Assembly: GCA_905147135.1 (NCBI GenBank)
Contig: LR990056.1
Coordinates: forward strand, 7,698,001 to 7,762,000
DNA: 64,000 nt
Origin: Blastobasis lacticolella
Taxonomy: Eukaryota > Arthropoda > Insecta > Lepidoptera > Blastobasidae
Direction of reading: 5' to 3'
Part shown: in pieces, positions 46,748-58,400 of the stretch
How the letters are laid out: each line of letters opens with the position of its first letter
How positions within the stretch are numbered: the first letter of the stretch is position 1
Notes under the pieces: generated by a model
What the model was told of the DNA's origin: nothing
The model's database searches: none
The model's input: only the letters and a program-made list of their open reading frames with translations
Program-made: the position numbers and the translations under genes

Positions 46748-46915
46748 TACGTAGACCCTCTGTTGGTCACCACGCGAAAGTTTGAAAGAACGTTTCTGGC
46801 TCGTACGATTCGGATGTGGAATGAGCTCCCAGCTACAGTGTTTTCTTTGGACTATGACAAGGGATCGTTTAAGAGGTATATTAGAGGTCTCTTCAGGGGC
46901 GTTTCAGAGACATAA
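46748..46915 (+). pseudogene. Jockey-like ORF2 C-terminus and tail, copy 3
   Basis: The plus strand encodes RKFERTFLARTIRMWNELPA, then FSLDYDKGSFKRYIRGLFRG, the conserved end of ORF2, and runs into GGGCGTTTCAGAGACATAAG. It probably comes from the same family as the minus-strand relic beside it, in opposite orientation. Confidence 0.7.
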
Positions 46916-47019
46916 GGGTGGACGGTCCACCTGATGGAAAACGGCCACCGTCGTGCAGGACATCTGACGCCTAGGGGCAGTGGATGCGGTGCTTGCTTTT
47001 GAGATACCTGTAGACATGT

Positions 47020-47405
47020 CCAATAACGTTGAGCGATATGTCATTAGAATTTTATTTTTATTTTCTACAACTTTTACTAAGGCGACAATTCTCAAATCGT
47101 TGAGGGGGAAAAATATAGTAAATTAATCTAAACTTCGATTTGTACTGGAAAATTCGGCCTATTTGACCAATAACGTTAAGCGATATGAATGGAACATTAT
47201 CTACAACTTTAAAGTTGTAGAAAATATAAAATCCTTGCCAATGACATATTGCTCGATGTTATTCGTCAAATAGGCTGAATTTTCTAGTACAAATGAAGTT
47301 TATTTTAATGACCATAACTTTCTTCTTACAGCGATTCGAAAAAGTTATAGAAAATAATAAATCCTTTCCAATGAGATATCGCTCAGCGGTATTCATATAG
47401 GCTGG
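47020..47405. mobile_element. Foldback element with long inverted arms
   Basis: A perfect 20-bp palindrome, CTACAACTTT joined to AAAGTTGTAG (47201-47220), is the centre. About 185 bp on each side pair imperfectly: the AATAACGTTAAGCGATATG block on the left faces CATATTGCTCGATGTTATT on the right, and the CGAAGTTTAGATTAATTTAC block faces TATTTTAATGACC. Each arm also contains two diverged sub-repeats of about 150 bp. A related split copy lies at 57060-57165 and 59135-59650. No coding content. Confidence 0.7.
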
Positions 47406-47840
47406 GTAGTTCGGACTTCTTTTGACAGACAAGAACAACTCCCCGCCGTCCATGACAACTCCAACGAAAAACAGTGACACACGGAGATCCGACCATATTC
47501 CCTCATCTGTTATTTGACTTTGACAGTAATTTTATGTTAGCTAGGATGTAGATTAAGAAAATTACAAGAGAGTTACATAATTAGTTTACGGGGCACATAG
47601 GAGCGACGGTGTACGAAAGTCGTTCTGAGGTTCTGAAAGTCAATTGTTAAACTAAGTTCTTTTGTCACGTTTGACTATTCAACGGCATAGGACGATAACT
47701 AGGACCAGAAGCTTTCTCTGTTGTTTTTTCAACACTGAGATCTCCGAAACGCCTGTCTTGTTCTCTCTATAGTTTACTAATGATGATAATGAATGCCGAA
47801 TGTAGATTGCGATGCATAATTGAAGTAACCAGATACTTAC
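47406..47840. other. No exon found downstream of the orphan CRAL-TRIO exon
   Basis: I looked here for a last exon like 52323-52477 (encoding GMPGSFR and a stop) on the minus strand and found none. No other feature. Confidence 0.4.
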
Positions 47841-47976
47841 TATGCAATGTTTCCACAGACCGCGCTTGCCAGCCGTATTCGATAGGCAAATATAAATTAA
47901 ATATCTTTACAATGTAGCACACAAATTTGGATGGTGACAAAATATTAAAACTGTCCAATCGCATGCTGTAGGCATC
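47841..47976 (-). pseudogene. Orphan CRAL-TRIO exon (paralogue of exon 5)
   Basis: Minus-strand open exon bounded by TTTTAG at its 5' side and a GTAAGT donor at its 3' side. It encodes DAYSMRL, NILSPSKFV, then LPIEYGWQARSVETLH. This aligns with exon 5 of the intact gene (DGYSTRM, HILSPSRLV, LPSDYGGQERSLEELH). The exon is 136 nt against 214 nt: 78 nt (26 codons) are missing between the SPS block and the LPxxYGG block, so phase 0 in and phase 1 out are both kept. The lipid-binding domain would lack its last helix region, and the conserved YGG is YGW. No neighbouring paralogous exons were found, and an RTE copy sits just upstream at 48003. A dead tandem duplicate is most likely; an expressed short exon is possible. 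Confidence 0.7.
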
Positions 47977-48002
47977 CTAAAACATCAAGTGCAAACGGAA
48001 TT

Positions 48003-48372
48003 TCAATATCATCATAATCATATCAGCCGAAGGACTAGAAACGGCAATGGAAAGGGTTATGCACGGAGTCTCGTTATGTGATAGAATCAGAAATAAGGAG
48101 ATCCGCAAGCGGACCAAGGTCATAGCTCTAACCGACATAGCTCTAAGGATTGTCAGGCTAAAGTGGCAGTGGGCAGGGCACATAGATCGAAGAACAGGTG
48201 GCCGATAGGGCAGTAAAGTTCTCGAGTGGCGACCACGTTCAAGAAGACGCAGCGTGGGTAGCCTTCTACAACGTGGACCGACGACCTGGTAAATATTGCA
48301 GGTACCAGCTGGATGCGGAAGGACCTGCCTATGTGGGATCTATGGGGAAGGTCAATGGTCGTCATACTATTA
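48003..48372 (+). pseudogene. RTE-like retrotransposon, 3' end of ORF2, copy 5, with inverted tail at its head
   Basis: 48035 onward encodes AMERVMHGVSLCDRIRNKEI, then RKRTKVIALTDIALRIVRLK, KWQWAGH and WRPRSRRRSVGS-type frame-shifted text with YQLDAEG. The 28 bases before it (48007-48034) are the reverse complement of an RTE tail (CGGCTGATATGATTATGATG), so two tails or a tail and a body meet head to head. Stops and a duplicated IALTDIAL segment show it is dead. Confidence 0.8.
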
Positions 48373-49194
48373 CTTTTTTCTTTGTTTTATTTTAATTTAA
48401 AGTTATCCGCCTTTACCAAACACTCTTTATATAGATTATTAAGAATCGATTACGTACCTACTCGTACTACGTAAAATTTACGTAGACTATCTTTCTATGG
48501 GTGCGGTATTCCTAACAATACCTACTATAGGTAATTAGGTACTAAGCGCGCGGAATGATGACACTTTCATTTATGGTCTATAAAATGAGAACAATTCAAT
48601 GATTGCGGCGTAGGTAGTATGATCTGTGTAAGTTGTTCCCGATGGAATTACCTAAAAATATCTTTGAAAATAATAACTTATACAGGTCTAACCTGACACT
48701 GAACGAATTATCGTAGTAATTAAATACTACGAAATATCTTAATAAAAAAATATTGCAAGCAATAGGACGTTCATAGCAAAAACGCAGACCTATAAAACAT
48801 TCGCTGCGAATCCGATAGTCTCTGCAAAGATTTTAACACAACATTGTTGAAGAACCTCCACTATAATGCCATAGCATCATCCTTTCCAACGCTTTATTTA
48901 TACCGACATTTCCGCATTTTCTCCCTGTATTCCTTAGCAAAGAATAACCCTCATAATTTTCAATCGACGGTCTAAATATGTTACAGTGGCCGAGATAGTT
49001 CAATAGCCATGAATAGAAATGAGGTGTTTTCATCCTGCCATAATAGCTTATAATATTTTATAACACAAGAATCTGCCCGCATATAAATAGCGCATATACA
49101 AATCGGCAGTAAATAATGCACATCGGCTACTTTCGGCTACGTATTTGCTTGCGTTACAGAAACTACGGTTTGCACATCAGGGGGTTTGAAAAGG
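48373..49194. other. No feature recognised
   Basis: I checked the minus strand for exons resembling exons 1-4 of the CRAL-TRIO gene and saw none. The frame at 48833-49033 is not recognisable. Confidence 0.35.
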
Positions 49195-49345
49195 CCATAT
49201 TAGCGTCACGAAGTTATCTGCAGCGTCGCTTTTTTGATATTTATTTATTTGTTAGTTAACTTTACATTGACATGACAATTCAAAAGTTCACTTAGTTCCA
49301 GTATTGGGTAACGGAACGGATAAGTTTGTTGCACTCAAATATGAA
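49195..49345. mobile_element. Palindromic MITE-like element, 'CTGATCCGGTNAC' family
   Basis: GCGTCACGAAGTTATCTGCAGCG at one end, TTCCAGTATTGGGTAACGG and ACGGATAAGTTTGTTGCAC at the other. The right end and following 40 bp resemble 54770-54850. Confidence 0.6.
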
Positions 49346-50630
49346 TGATAATATAAAATGCTTATCTGGCCTTTTCAGGCCACCAGTATGTCTTTACGGG
49401 CTCCTAAAGGGCCAACTCTAGTAACCCTTTTCTTCTGGCAGAAATTTACTAATCCAATTAAATCTTTGAAACCATAAGAACACGATTTGTCCGAAATATT
49501 TATGCAATTTAGGTTTGGACGTAGGACATAGCGGGATTTCCCGTTTGACCTGGACCGCCTAATTAGTACCAGGGAAGTACCACCACATTACAAAATGCCA
49601 CTCAAGAGGTAGATTGTTTAAAATCATTGAAATATTAATAAAAATTATCACATTCATAATAAAATAAAATGGTGTGAATATTTTTAAAAACACGAATTTA
49701 AATAATCCACCCAATTTGTTTTATTTTTTAGGGGCAGTTTGTATACACTTTTGATTTTTAATTTATCTCCTGATTTTTAGTTTAAATTATAGTGAAAACT
49801 GCATTAAAATCCGAGGAGTTTATTTATTTATTTAATAACACTACAAACACTGAAAGTACAATGGTGGTTTTAAAGTTAAATTATCATTATCTACTCGTAT
49901 GTATGCGGAAGCACGAAAGGCAACAAGCAAAGATTAAACTTATGCTTATTCAACTACAATCAAATAACAGTCTCAGATACTAATGGGTATAAGTAGCAAT
50001 CGATATTAAAAAGCTAATAGTAATAAATGCATTAGTTTTATATAAACAGTTTTATATAACAGGATCATTATTCAGAATACAGCGAAAATAGAATAGAGCT
50101 TTTTTTAATGCTTCATGCTCATACAAACAACTTATGCTAGTAACAAAACAAATTATAAAAATGCATAACTAAGTACAAATCAAATTGTCACGAATTAATT
50201 TAAACATTATAAAGACCTGTAGCACAAAAAGTAATATACTGACGCGGAAAGCGACTTTATTATAGTAAGTTAAGGACTTATAATGTGACTTAGAATAATA
50301 TAACTATGGGAACTGTAAAGTATTTGACATGTGATTATGATTTGGACATGTGTGCAGTAAGATATTGAAATGTTTGTTGATCACATTAATTTTGTCATAT
50401 TAATTTTAATAAACGAGTAAGAGTTAGTTTGTCACAAATGGAAGATAAAGAATTAATATGAATTATTAACTATCTGTTGTGGCCTATGCTTTTGTCTGTA
50501 TATTTGTTTTAAACTGAGCTCGTGTTACACACAACATGACATTTTAGAACTCAAACGCAACGATTTTGCCTGAACTTGAACATTAATTAAAGAAATCCAG
50601 CAATAATATAAAATTTACGTAAATGTTAGT
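49346..50630. other. No feature recognised
   Basis: Very AT-rich. Only short frames. Confidence 0.35.
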
Positions 50631-51785
50631 GCGTAACGAGTGTAACATGCTTTTGTAACGGGCGTAACGCATACGAATGCGAAACAAAATTTTGTGAACA
50701 ATCTTTAATTTCTAAACTATTTTGAATCACAAAACATACTAAATTAAATAGGTACTCAAGTTATGTAATGAAATGCTAAATATAATGGTTTAATTAAATA
50801 AATATCAATACTGTGATCAAAGTTGTAGTATGTGTGAATACCCTAATTCCCGATACTTTTTAAATCTTTCTTAGGCTGAAGGCATAGTTTCGTGGACTTT
50901 GAATACCTACACTTAAATATAAGCCATTATGCTAAGAACCCAACATGTAAACAAATTTAAATCGGTATGATTAAAAACCTAAACCCTAAACCTAAAACTT
51001 ATACTTATGCCATAATTCAATTTTTTTTTAAATGCTACTGGATTTACCAACATCCTGCCTTTAATAAAACCGGCCAAATGCGAGTCGAACTAGCACACAT
51101 TACCAACAACATTTTGATGCCAGAGCAACATGTAAGTCGTCAAATTATCTTACAATTTGAAACCTTCTAACGTGAGTCCGACTCACGCTTGATCGGTTTT
51201 TAGTATTTGCTTTAATATTAGAACTCTCATTACACAAAGTGTCGTGCTTGTATATTTTGCCGTTACCGTTACGGTAGAAAAATAACAAAAAGCCTCTGAA
51301 AACACCGAAAAACAAAACATGTCTCTTGTATTGGAACAAAACTAAATTTTCAAAAGTTTATAAATGTTATTATTTATTGTTATAGCGGCCATAGGAACAC
51401 ATATTCCATTAATTTCGGATTCAAAGGTACAGGCCTTTGACAGATAGACGGACGGATGTCAGCGGAGGTTTAGTAAAAGGGTTTCTGTTTTTACACGTCG
51501 GGTACGGAACCCTAAAATTTACCCTAAGCTCTCAATTCGCACTCAACATCAGTTGAAATCTAATTTTGTTGCACCCACAAAGCCTCACCAAAACAGTGTT
51601 ACACCCGTTACGTAACGGGCGTAACGCAATTTCATTAGCGAAATTATCATAATTTACAAAGTCCAGTATAAAATCCATTTGTTTGCAAACATATCCTTAC
51701 TTTCCCAAAGCCGTGAAGCTGGAAGTGCAATAGGTAAACTACAGATTAAACTTTTACCTTAATTTCGTAACGGGTGTAACATGCG
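50631..51785. repeat. Cluster of GTAACGGGYGTAAC motifs, split by an inserted repeat
   Basis: GTAAC-G-GYGTAAC occurs at about 50635, 50656, 51612 and 51767, with an inverse ACACCCGTTAC at 51603. The middle of the interval is occupied by the repeat at 51057-51515. The motif spacing looks like the two ends of one older element. Confidence 0.5.
51057..51515 (+). repeat. Interspersed repeat ending GGGTACGGAACCCTAAA
   Basis: Begins AAAACCGGCCAAATGCGAGT, contains the ACGTGAGTCCGACTCACGC inverted repeat, and ends TCGGGTACGGAACCCTAAA preceded by GACAGATAGACGGACGGA. This layout is a common lepidopteran interspersed repeat. Confidence 0.65.
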
Positions 51786-51932
51786 ATGTCCCTTATAAAA
51801 AATTACTATAAACTAAGGAAAACTGCTCAATTTACAGAAATTTTAAAAAGCAGTTCATATATCACTACTTAAAAAGTCAGGAAGTTACTTTAGTAATAAA
51901 TGATATTATTAGTTTTTTTGTGTTGTAATTTT

Positions 51933-51975
51933 TAGTCCAAAAATCTCTATTGCCCGGCTAGAGATTTTTGGACTA
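51933..51975. repeat. Perfect 16-bp hairpin
   Basis: TAGTCCAAAAATCTCT (51933-51948), an 11-base loop containing GCCCGG, and its exact reverse complement (51960-51975). At 43 bases it is too short for a typical microRNA precursor. It lies about 350 bp beyond the CRAL-TRIO gene's stop codon. Confidence 0.85.
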
Positions 51976-52292
51976 CTACGACATACTACAAGACACGAAA
52001 AACATATGAAAAACATATTTTTTGTTACAATTTTCAGCTAAATCATATGATTGAATGTAATTAGGCTTACGTAAGTTGCTGCTTATGTAAAATAAGAGTA
52101 CTTTCAAAAATTTGGTGTGGTAGCGTTTGACATGGAATGACCCAAATGTGTGTTTGGTCTCTATATTTTGCACCCTTAATAAAATACCGACCGAATTTAA
52201 AATCTAGAATAAAGACAGATTCAGTGTTGCGCCGACTGCAAGGAACACACAATTGAAGTGTGACAACGATAGATTTTGAGATGCATCCTTAT
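51976..52292. other. Downstream flank of the CRAL-TRIO gene
   Basis: Contains the likely 3' UTR end of the minus-strand gene. No separate gene seen. Confidence 0.4.
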
Positions 52293-52298
52293 TTTATT
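52293..52298 (-). terminator. Candidate poly(A) signal of the CRAL-TRIO gene
   Basis: AATAAA on the minus strand, about 25 bases past the TAA stop at 52325-52323. If used, the 3' UTR is only about 45-50 nt. Confidence 0.55.
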
Positions 52299-52322
52299 GA
52301 AAACGCTTATAAGATTTTAATC

Positions 52323-52477
52323 TTAGTCAAGATTGAAGGAGCGGAAGGAACCGGGCATCCCCATGTATTCTTCGTTGAACTTGTCATGACGTCGCAGCGT
52401 CTCGTCGGTCGTGGCCGCGGCCATCGAAGTACGGATCTGCTTCGCCTCATCCGAGGTGAGTACTTCGATCCATTCGT
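52323..52477 (-). CDS. CRAL-TRIO gene, exon 6 (last)
   Basis: 155 nt. Acceptor CTACTTTTTCAG. Encodes residues 262-312 (NEWIEVL to SFRSFNLD) and TAA. It is clearly GC-richer than the other exons (for example ATGGCCGCGGCCACGACC), which is unusual for this AT-rich locus but the frame fits exactly. Confidence 0.88.
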
Positions 52478-55400
52478 CTGAAAAAGTAGCTCAAGTAATT
52501 ATCGCGAATTTGTAACCTAAATAATCTTTTTTTTTTGTACTACTAGGGTGGCAAGCAAGCTTGCGGCCTGCCTGATGGTAAGCAGTCACCGCAGCCTATG
52601 GACGTTTGCAATACCAGGGGCATCACCCACGCGTTGCCGATCCCGTAAAAACCCTTTAACCCCTTTCTTGAAGATCTCCATGTTGTACTCACCATGAGGA
52701 AAACCTCTTCAGGTAGTTCATTCAATCATGTAAGTATCTATTTTTATATTATAAATTAAATTGAAATTCCGGGTAATATGGAATTCATAGCCAAGTCAGA
52801 ATAAAATCTACTACTTACAAACTTATCAAAGCGCCTATATTTCGTATCTTAGCAAAGTTACGTTCCTAATATATTAGATCAGTGTTTCCCTTGGACTATG
52901 ATATAGGGTCGTTCAAGAGGTATATTAGAGGTCTCTTCAGAGGCAGCGGGTGTTGCGGATATATGTGTATTTGACATTTTGATATTTGATAACCTAAGGA
53001 AAACATTTTCTCAGTACTGCCCTGAGCTAGTGAAGTTTATTTAATAAATTACATAGAATGAACATAAAATGATGTAAGCTCAACAACCAGGAACACATTT
53101 GTTGAGGGTGGGGGTATCGTCTAACAACAAATATTGAGCATACAAATTAATAATTACGCATAGATACTGAATTTAACGAAAATAAGAAATAGCACACTAG
53201 TTTTTTCGCACTACTTTCAAATATACCCAGATATTCCGATAGAGATGCCACAGCAATGTTATACTAAACCGTAAAAGGAAGCGAGGGTGTGAATTTTAAT
53301 GTACCTTTGCACCTATAAGTACATCTCCAGATTTATAACACATAATATATTATTATATTGTAGTTTGCAATGAAAAAATCTACTACTCGGACGAATTGAC
53401 GCCATTTATGTCTTTATCCTTGGAGTTGTGTTCCTAAATCGTTGTTTAAATCTGTGGCTAATGTGTTTTCGGTAATATGACCTTAGCATAAAGCGTTAAG
53501 TCATGCACGAACTTATTGGTGTATGTTGAGAAAATGCAAATATTATCTACGAGTATACCCTATGTAGCCGAATGTAGATGGTATGGCCAATTTGGAGTAT
53601 GATGTGCCTGGCGTGTGACAAATCTGTAAAATGACTAATACGGAAAGTGACCAATCCGGAATATGACGTACAGTGGAGTAGGTCTTCAATATTCTAGTAA
53701 CAACCTCTGCTAAAAACTTACAATAAGTATGTTACACTTACTATGTAGCTCCTCCAAAGACCTCTCCTGACCGCCATAATCAGAGGGCAAAATATCTTTA
53801 GGCAAGTATTTATACAGTGAACTCAATTCAGCATGCACAGTTATTCTTTTGGCAAGTTTTTCGTTGACTATTTGCTTGAATAATAAGACTATAAGGTCTA
53901 CCAGTCTTGACGGCGATAGTATGTGGATACCAATCATTCTTGTACTGTAACCGTCCTTAAACAAGCAATCATCATTATTCAGAACTAGGAATGCAAGATT
54001 TGGGTAAATATTAAAGTTCCGAGTTGTGGAGGGTCGACTCGCTTATAAGCGAGAAGTACCGAATTTGAATCCCACCGTTCGAAGAGATTGGGCCCTCGCA
54101 TGCCGTGCAGGGGCACAACCAAGACATAACGTTCCGGGTTTCCTACCGCGTACCTTTGTTGACGAGTAGCCCGATATTTCGACACAGTTGCATGCATCAT
54201 GGTCACGGGACGACCATGTCGGTAGGAAACCCGGAACATACCCTTAAAATGTGTAATTACAACCGCGATAGTTTAAAATATTATTAAATATAGCTTTGTT
54301 ACTCGCAGATAATGTAGCTTTTAATATATGAAATAATTTTTAAAATCGGTTTAATATTTTTTGAGTTTATCCATTATGAACACAAACCGACGAACAATCA
54401 AGTCTTTTCTCTTTATAATATTATGAGTAGGTATAGATTTTACTTTATACTTAACAATACCTAACAAACTCTTAAAATAACCTGTGTACCTACTTACCAC
54501 TAATAAAGTATGTACTTGTTTCAATTCAATTGGATTCATATTCATTGCAAGCTCTGTTAAGTTCACCTGTGTATAGTCGATTAGAAACGAAATTCCATCT
54601 GAGTAATCCTTGGCTTTGAGGTATTCCATAAACTGCAATAAGTATGTTATAATTAGTGTAAAGTGAAAATCACTTAGGTGTTACGAAATTATTAGTAAAG
54701 CGTTTCTTAAATTATTCATATTAATTTGTCACTAACTTATCTGCAGCATGGCTGTTGTTGACATCACTTAGTTCCGGTATTAGTCACCGGATCAGATAAA
54801 TTTGTGATACTCTAATATGAATCATAATATGAAATGCTAAGGTGGCCTTTTTAGACCCCCAGACCTTACACCTCTGCAGCGCCATCTAGTGGATTTTTCA
54901 CACTTTATTGCCAAAGTTACTACACCTACATATATGTAGGTATAATGATAAATTATGTGTAATAATCATTATAATTAAATAAACTTACCACTAACATGGC
55001 TTTAAAATATTCCTCAACCATATTGCTTTTGAATTTTTGTCCAACATTTCTTAAGATAAATATTCTTGTATTATCATTCGTCATTTTGGGAAGAAAGGCA
55101 TGATGGCTGCAAAATAGAATACATAAATGAATTAAAAATTTTAAATCAATTAGAAATCGCACTGAGATATTTCCAGGGATTGCTACTTTTTTTCAGAATT
55201 GGCCAGCCTAATGAGGATTCTTCGAAAAATAAGAGGAAAGTTTGGTCAAGTCAAGAGCATATCGACCTATTCAAATCCAGTAGGTATAAGATGAGCCAGC
55301 GTCTCCAAAGACGTGCATATCAATGTCAGCTCCTTTTATACTGGTTTTGGTTTAGGTTATATGATGTTTTCTGTACAAATAACAACAATTCGAATTAAAA

Positions 55401-58400
55401 CTTTTTGTTATCAGATAACACTTAGAAATGTTGCTCCACAAAAAGTTACTGGCGTTGTGTGGATGGACCATTAGTGGTGGTTCATCAATGGTGTATTGAG
55501 TAGAAAAGGTCGGTTACTAGGCTACGTTATTATCCGTTTGCGACCGGTTATGTGCGGACTGCGCACGCTGGCCGAGTGTGCTCGTAGGCCGACGTAGTCG
55601 GCAGTCGTAAGGTTGCAGTGGCGTTCCTGCAGAAGACCAGATGGAGAGGCAGCAGATTTCGTAACATCGGAAACGGCTACTAACTAAATATGCTGGATCT
55701 CCGAATGCGGACAACGGGGTGGGGGTTGCGCTCTCTGTGAAGTTTCGGGACTTAGTGGACACAAAGCATGTAAGCGGCAGCCTTTAGGATGTGCCTACCG
55801 CTCTGCGGATAAGACGTTGTTCTGGGAGCAACTCGGGAAAGTACTACATAACATACCGTTATCGCAAGGATATTGTTGTGGGTGGCAATCTGAATGGACA
55901 TGTGGGTGAAAATTGTGAGTAGTTTGGGCGTATTTACGGTGGTTTTGGTTTTGCGGGCCTTAACGCTGAAGGAAAAGAAATTCTCTGGAAGTTTATGGGC
56001 GCCGATCTGAAAGTCGGGTACATGTTTTTTAAAAGAAATTCTAGCTTCTTAACTTATTGTAATGGGAGAATCACCGCCCAGATCGATTACTTTTGACAAT
56101 ATTGACAAAGACCTGTAAAGTCATACCCGGACAGAGTATCGGGATAGACTGGCGCATGAAGCGCCGAGTCAAATACCGGGAGCAGTACCGGCGCCAAACC
56201 CGGTGGTGGATGCTTGAAGGAACCAAGTTCCACGAGTTCGCCGCTGCAGTTAACGACTTTAGTGTTGCGACAAACCCGTCCAACAACTCTGGGACAGAAC
56301 TCAAGCACAGGACAGGGAGCTATTGCACGTGTGGGAACGATGATACTGTAGGTGTTTTGGGGCGGACACAGGCTTCAAAAGTCAGGCTTGGCTGTCTTTC
56401 AAGGTCCCATGTCCCACCCCACCGCATTCTAATCCTGTGTGTAAAATAACAGAATTTAAGTACATCCGTAAGACCAAGATACTTACACGACGCCTTCAAA
56501 GTAGAAGTCTTTTTTCAAATCATAGTCTACAAAATACTTAGGCATCAATCCTCTCAATGTACACAATTTATCTATTTTCCTTTTTGATTTTTCGACGGAA
56601 CCCTTGTTAAATATTAGTGTTCTTTCTAGGTAGTCTCGACCTGTATCGTATGAAATTATAAATTCATCTTTATATCAAACGTCGTCGAAATTCTACGTCT
56701 AATGAGTACCAATTATCTGACGATGGCGATAAGTTCTCGCCACGCTGACGTTGACGCCACGTTTTGGATATATTTTCTACTACATCAATTGACTGAAATA
56801 TTAAGTTTTGGTACTTATTAGACGTGAAATTTCATACTCTTTAAATTGTCAGAACCTTTTGGATAGGATACACTATATGGAAGTTATGAGTGAAAAACCA
56901 AATGAGACCCAAAATGATCTTATAGCCATACAAGGTACTCAAAGGGTATATTTCAGTACATCCAGCATATTTCGGGTCTTCCACCTAGCATCGAGTGGGC
57001 CTTTTTTTTGGGTCATCTCTTGGGTTGTTTGAACCCATTGGTAAAGAAATTGTTTAGCTATTAGAAAGAAGTCCTACTTCCGGCAGAAGTCTATGGACCC
57101 CAGTTGATGTGACCAATAACGCTAAGCGACGTGTCATTATAATAGGACCACGCTAAGTCCGAATAGCTTTTAAAATAAATAAAAAATCACTGTACCTACT
57201 TATGACAACTTATGCCATGTCTTTCATCCGTCATAGAACGTCATTCATAAAAGTCATAACAAAGAATTTGACTGACTTGATAAATATTATTATACTTTGT
57301 CAAATTTAGGATGATAATTTTGACAGCTCATGATCAGTAAAATCTTTAATGAATCTATTCATCATATGATCATCATTCTCATCGAACTTAGAATCAATAG
57401 CTGCATGGTTACGCTGTACATATTATACAAGATAAACCAATTATTTTCTTTTGAATTAATAATTTATTAATACGACACAGAAACCCTTCCACAACGACGA
57501 TTTCGACACGAGCGTATTTTTATTCAGACAGTCAGTCTATTTCGTAGAATATGCGCGAGTTGTTAAATCATTGTTACGAAAGGTCTCTTAGGGTAAAATC
57601 CAAACAAGGAATACGAGATATAGTTGCAAAAATATATATATTAATTTAAATGTTAATTTTAAATATTCAATTATTTTATTTGAATTCCGATTTTAGATTG
57701 TTTGTTGTTATTCGTGGCACTTCGCTAAAGGGGCGGTGCCTGTCTATGAAGTGCGACATTATCCGTAGTACATTTTACAGTAAAAAACACGAAACTCCAT
57801 AATCGTGCGCCAAGGACCAAGAATTAGTGAGCTGTCAAAATTATTAGCCTATATTAGACAAAGTATAAGGCGATTGGCACATTGGAACGCAGCACCGTAT
57901 GGTGCTGCGGAAAACCCATCCACGCGCGTGGCTACGCATCACCGTACGTTTCCATAGACAACTCCAGAGCTGCATTTCCCTAGACCACTCTAGTGTTACA
58001 AGATTGGCCCCTTTATTCGCCATTCTGGCGAAATTTCTAAATATGTGTAATTTTACTATTGTTTTATATATTTACAATCAAAAATTTAGGAATTATCCCA
58101 ATTGTATAATCTTATCATAAAATTATATTATTTAGGCGAAAAATATGTAATTTGAGAATTGAGTAACGGAACTCCTATCTGACAATCCTAGAGACCTCAC
58201 TTCACAGCGGTGGCCTATTTGACGCCTTTTTATGTAAAAAGTACAGCGCCAAAAACTTATCTGACCCGCATCCCAACCGCCTAAAATTCGAATTGAACGT
58301 CGCCCTTTTATAGCAATAGGATATATTTACAACATTATCATCAGTTTAGAGCATGTATATATGATGGGCAAGTATTCAGATGTACTACTACTTTAGATTA

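Noticed and set aside
48833..49033. Possible exon of the lost CRAL-TRIO paralogue
   Set aside because: There is a usable acceptor-like AG, but the translation does not match any of the six exons of the intact gene.
52260..52481. Plus-strand 73-codon frame
   Set aside because: It is the antisense of CRAL-TRIO exon 6; the minus-strand reading has correct splice phase and the family C-terminus.
55066..55398. Plus-strand 110-codon frame across exon 3
   Set aside because: Antisense to exon 3 and intron 2; no family resemblance.
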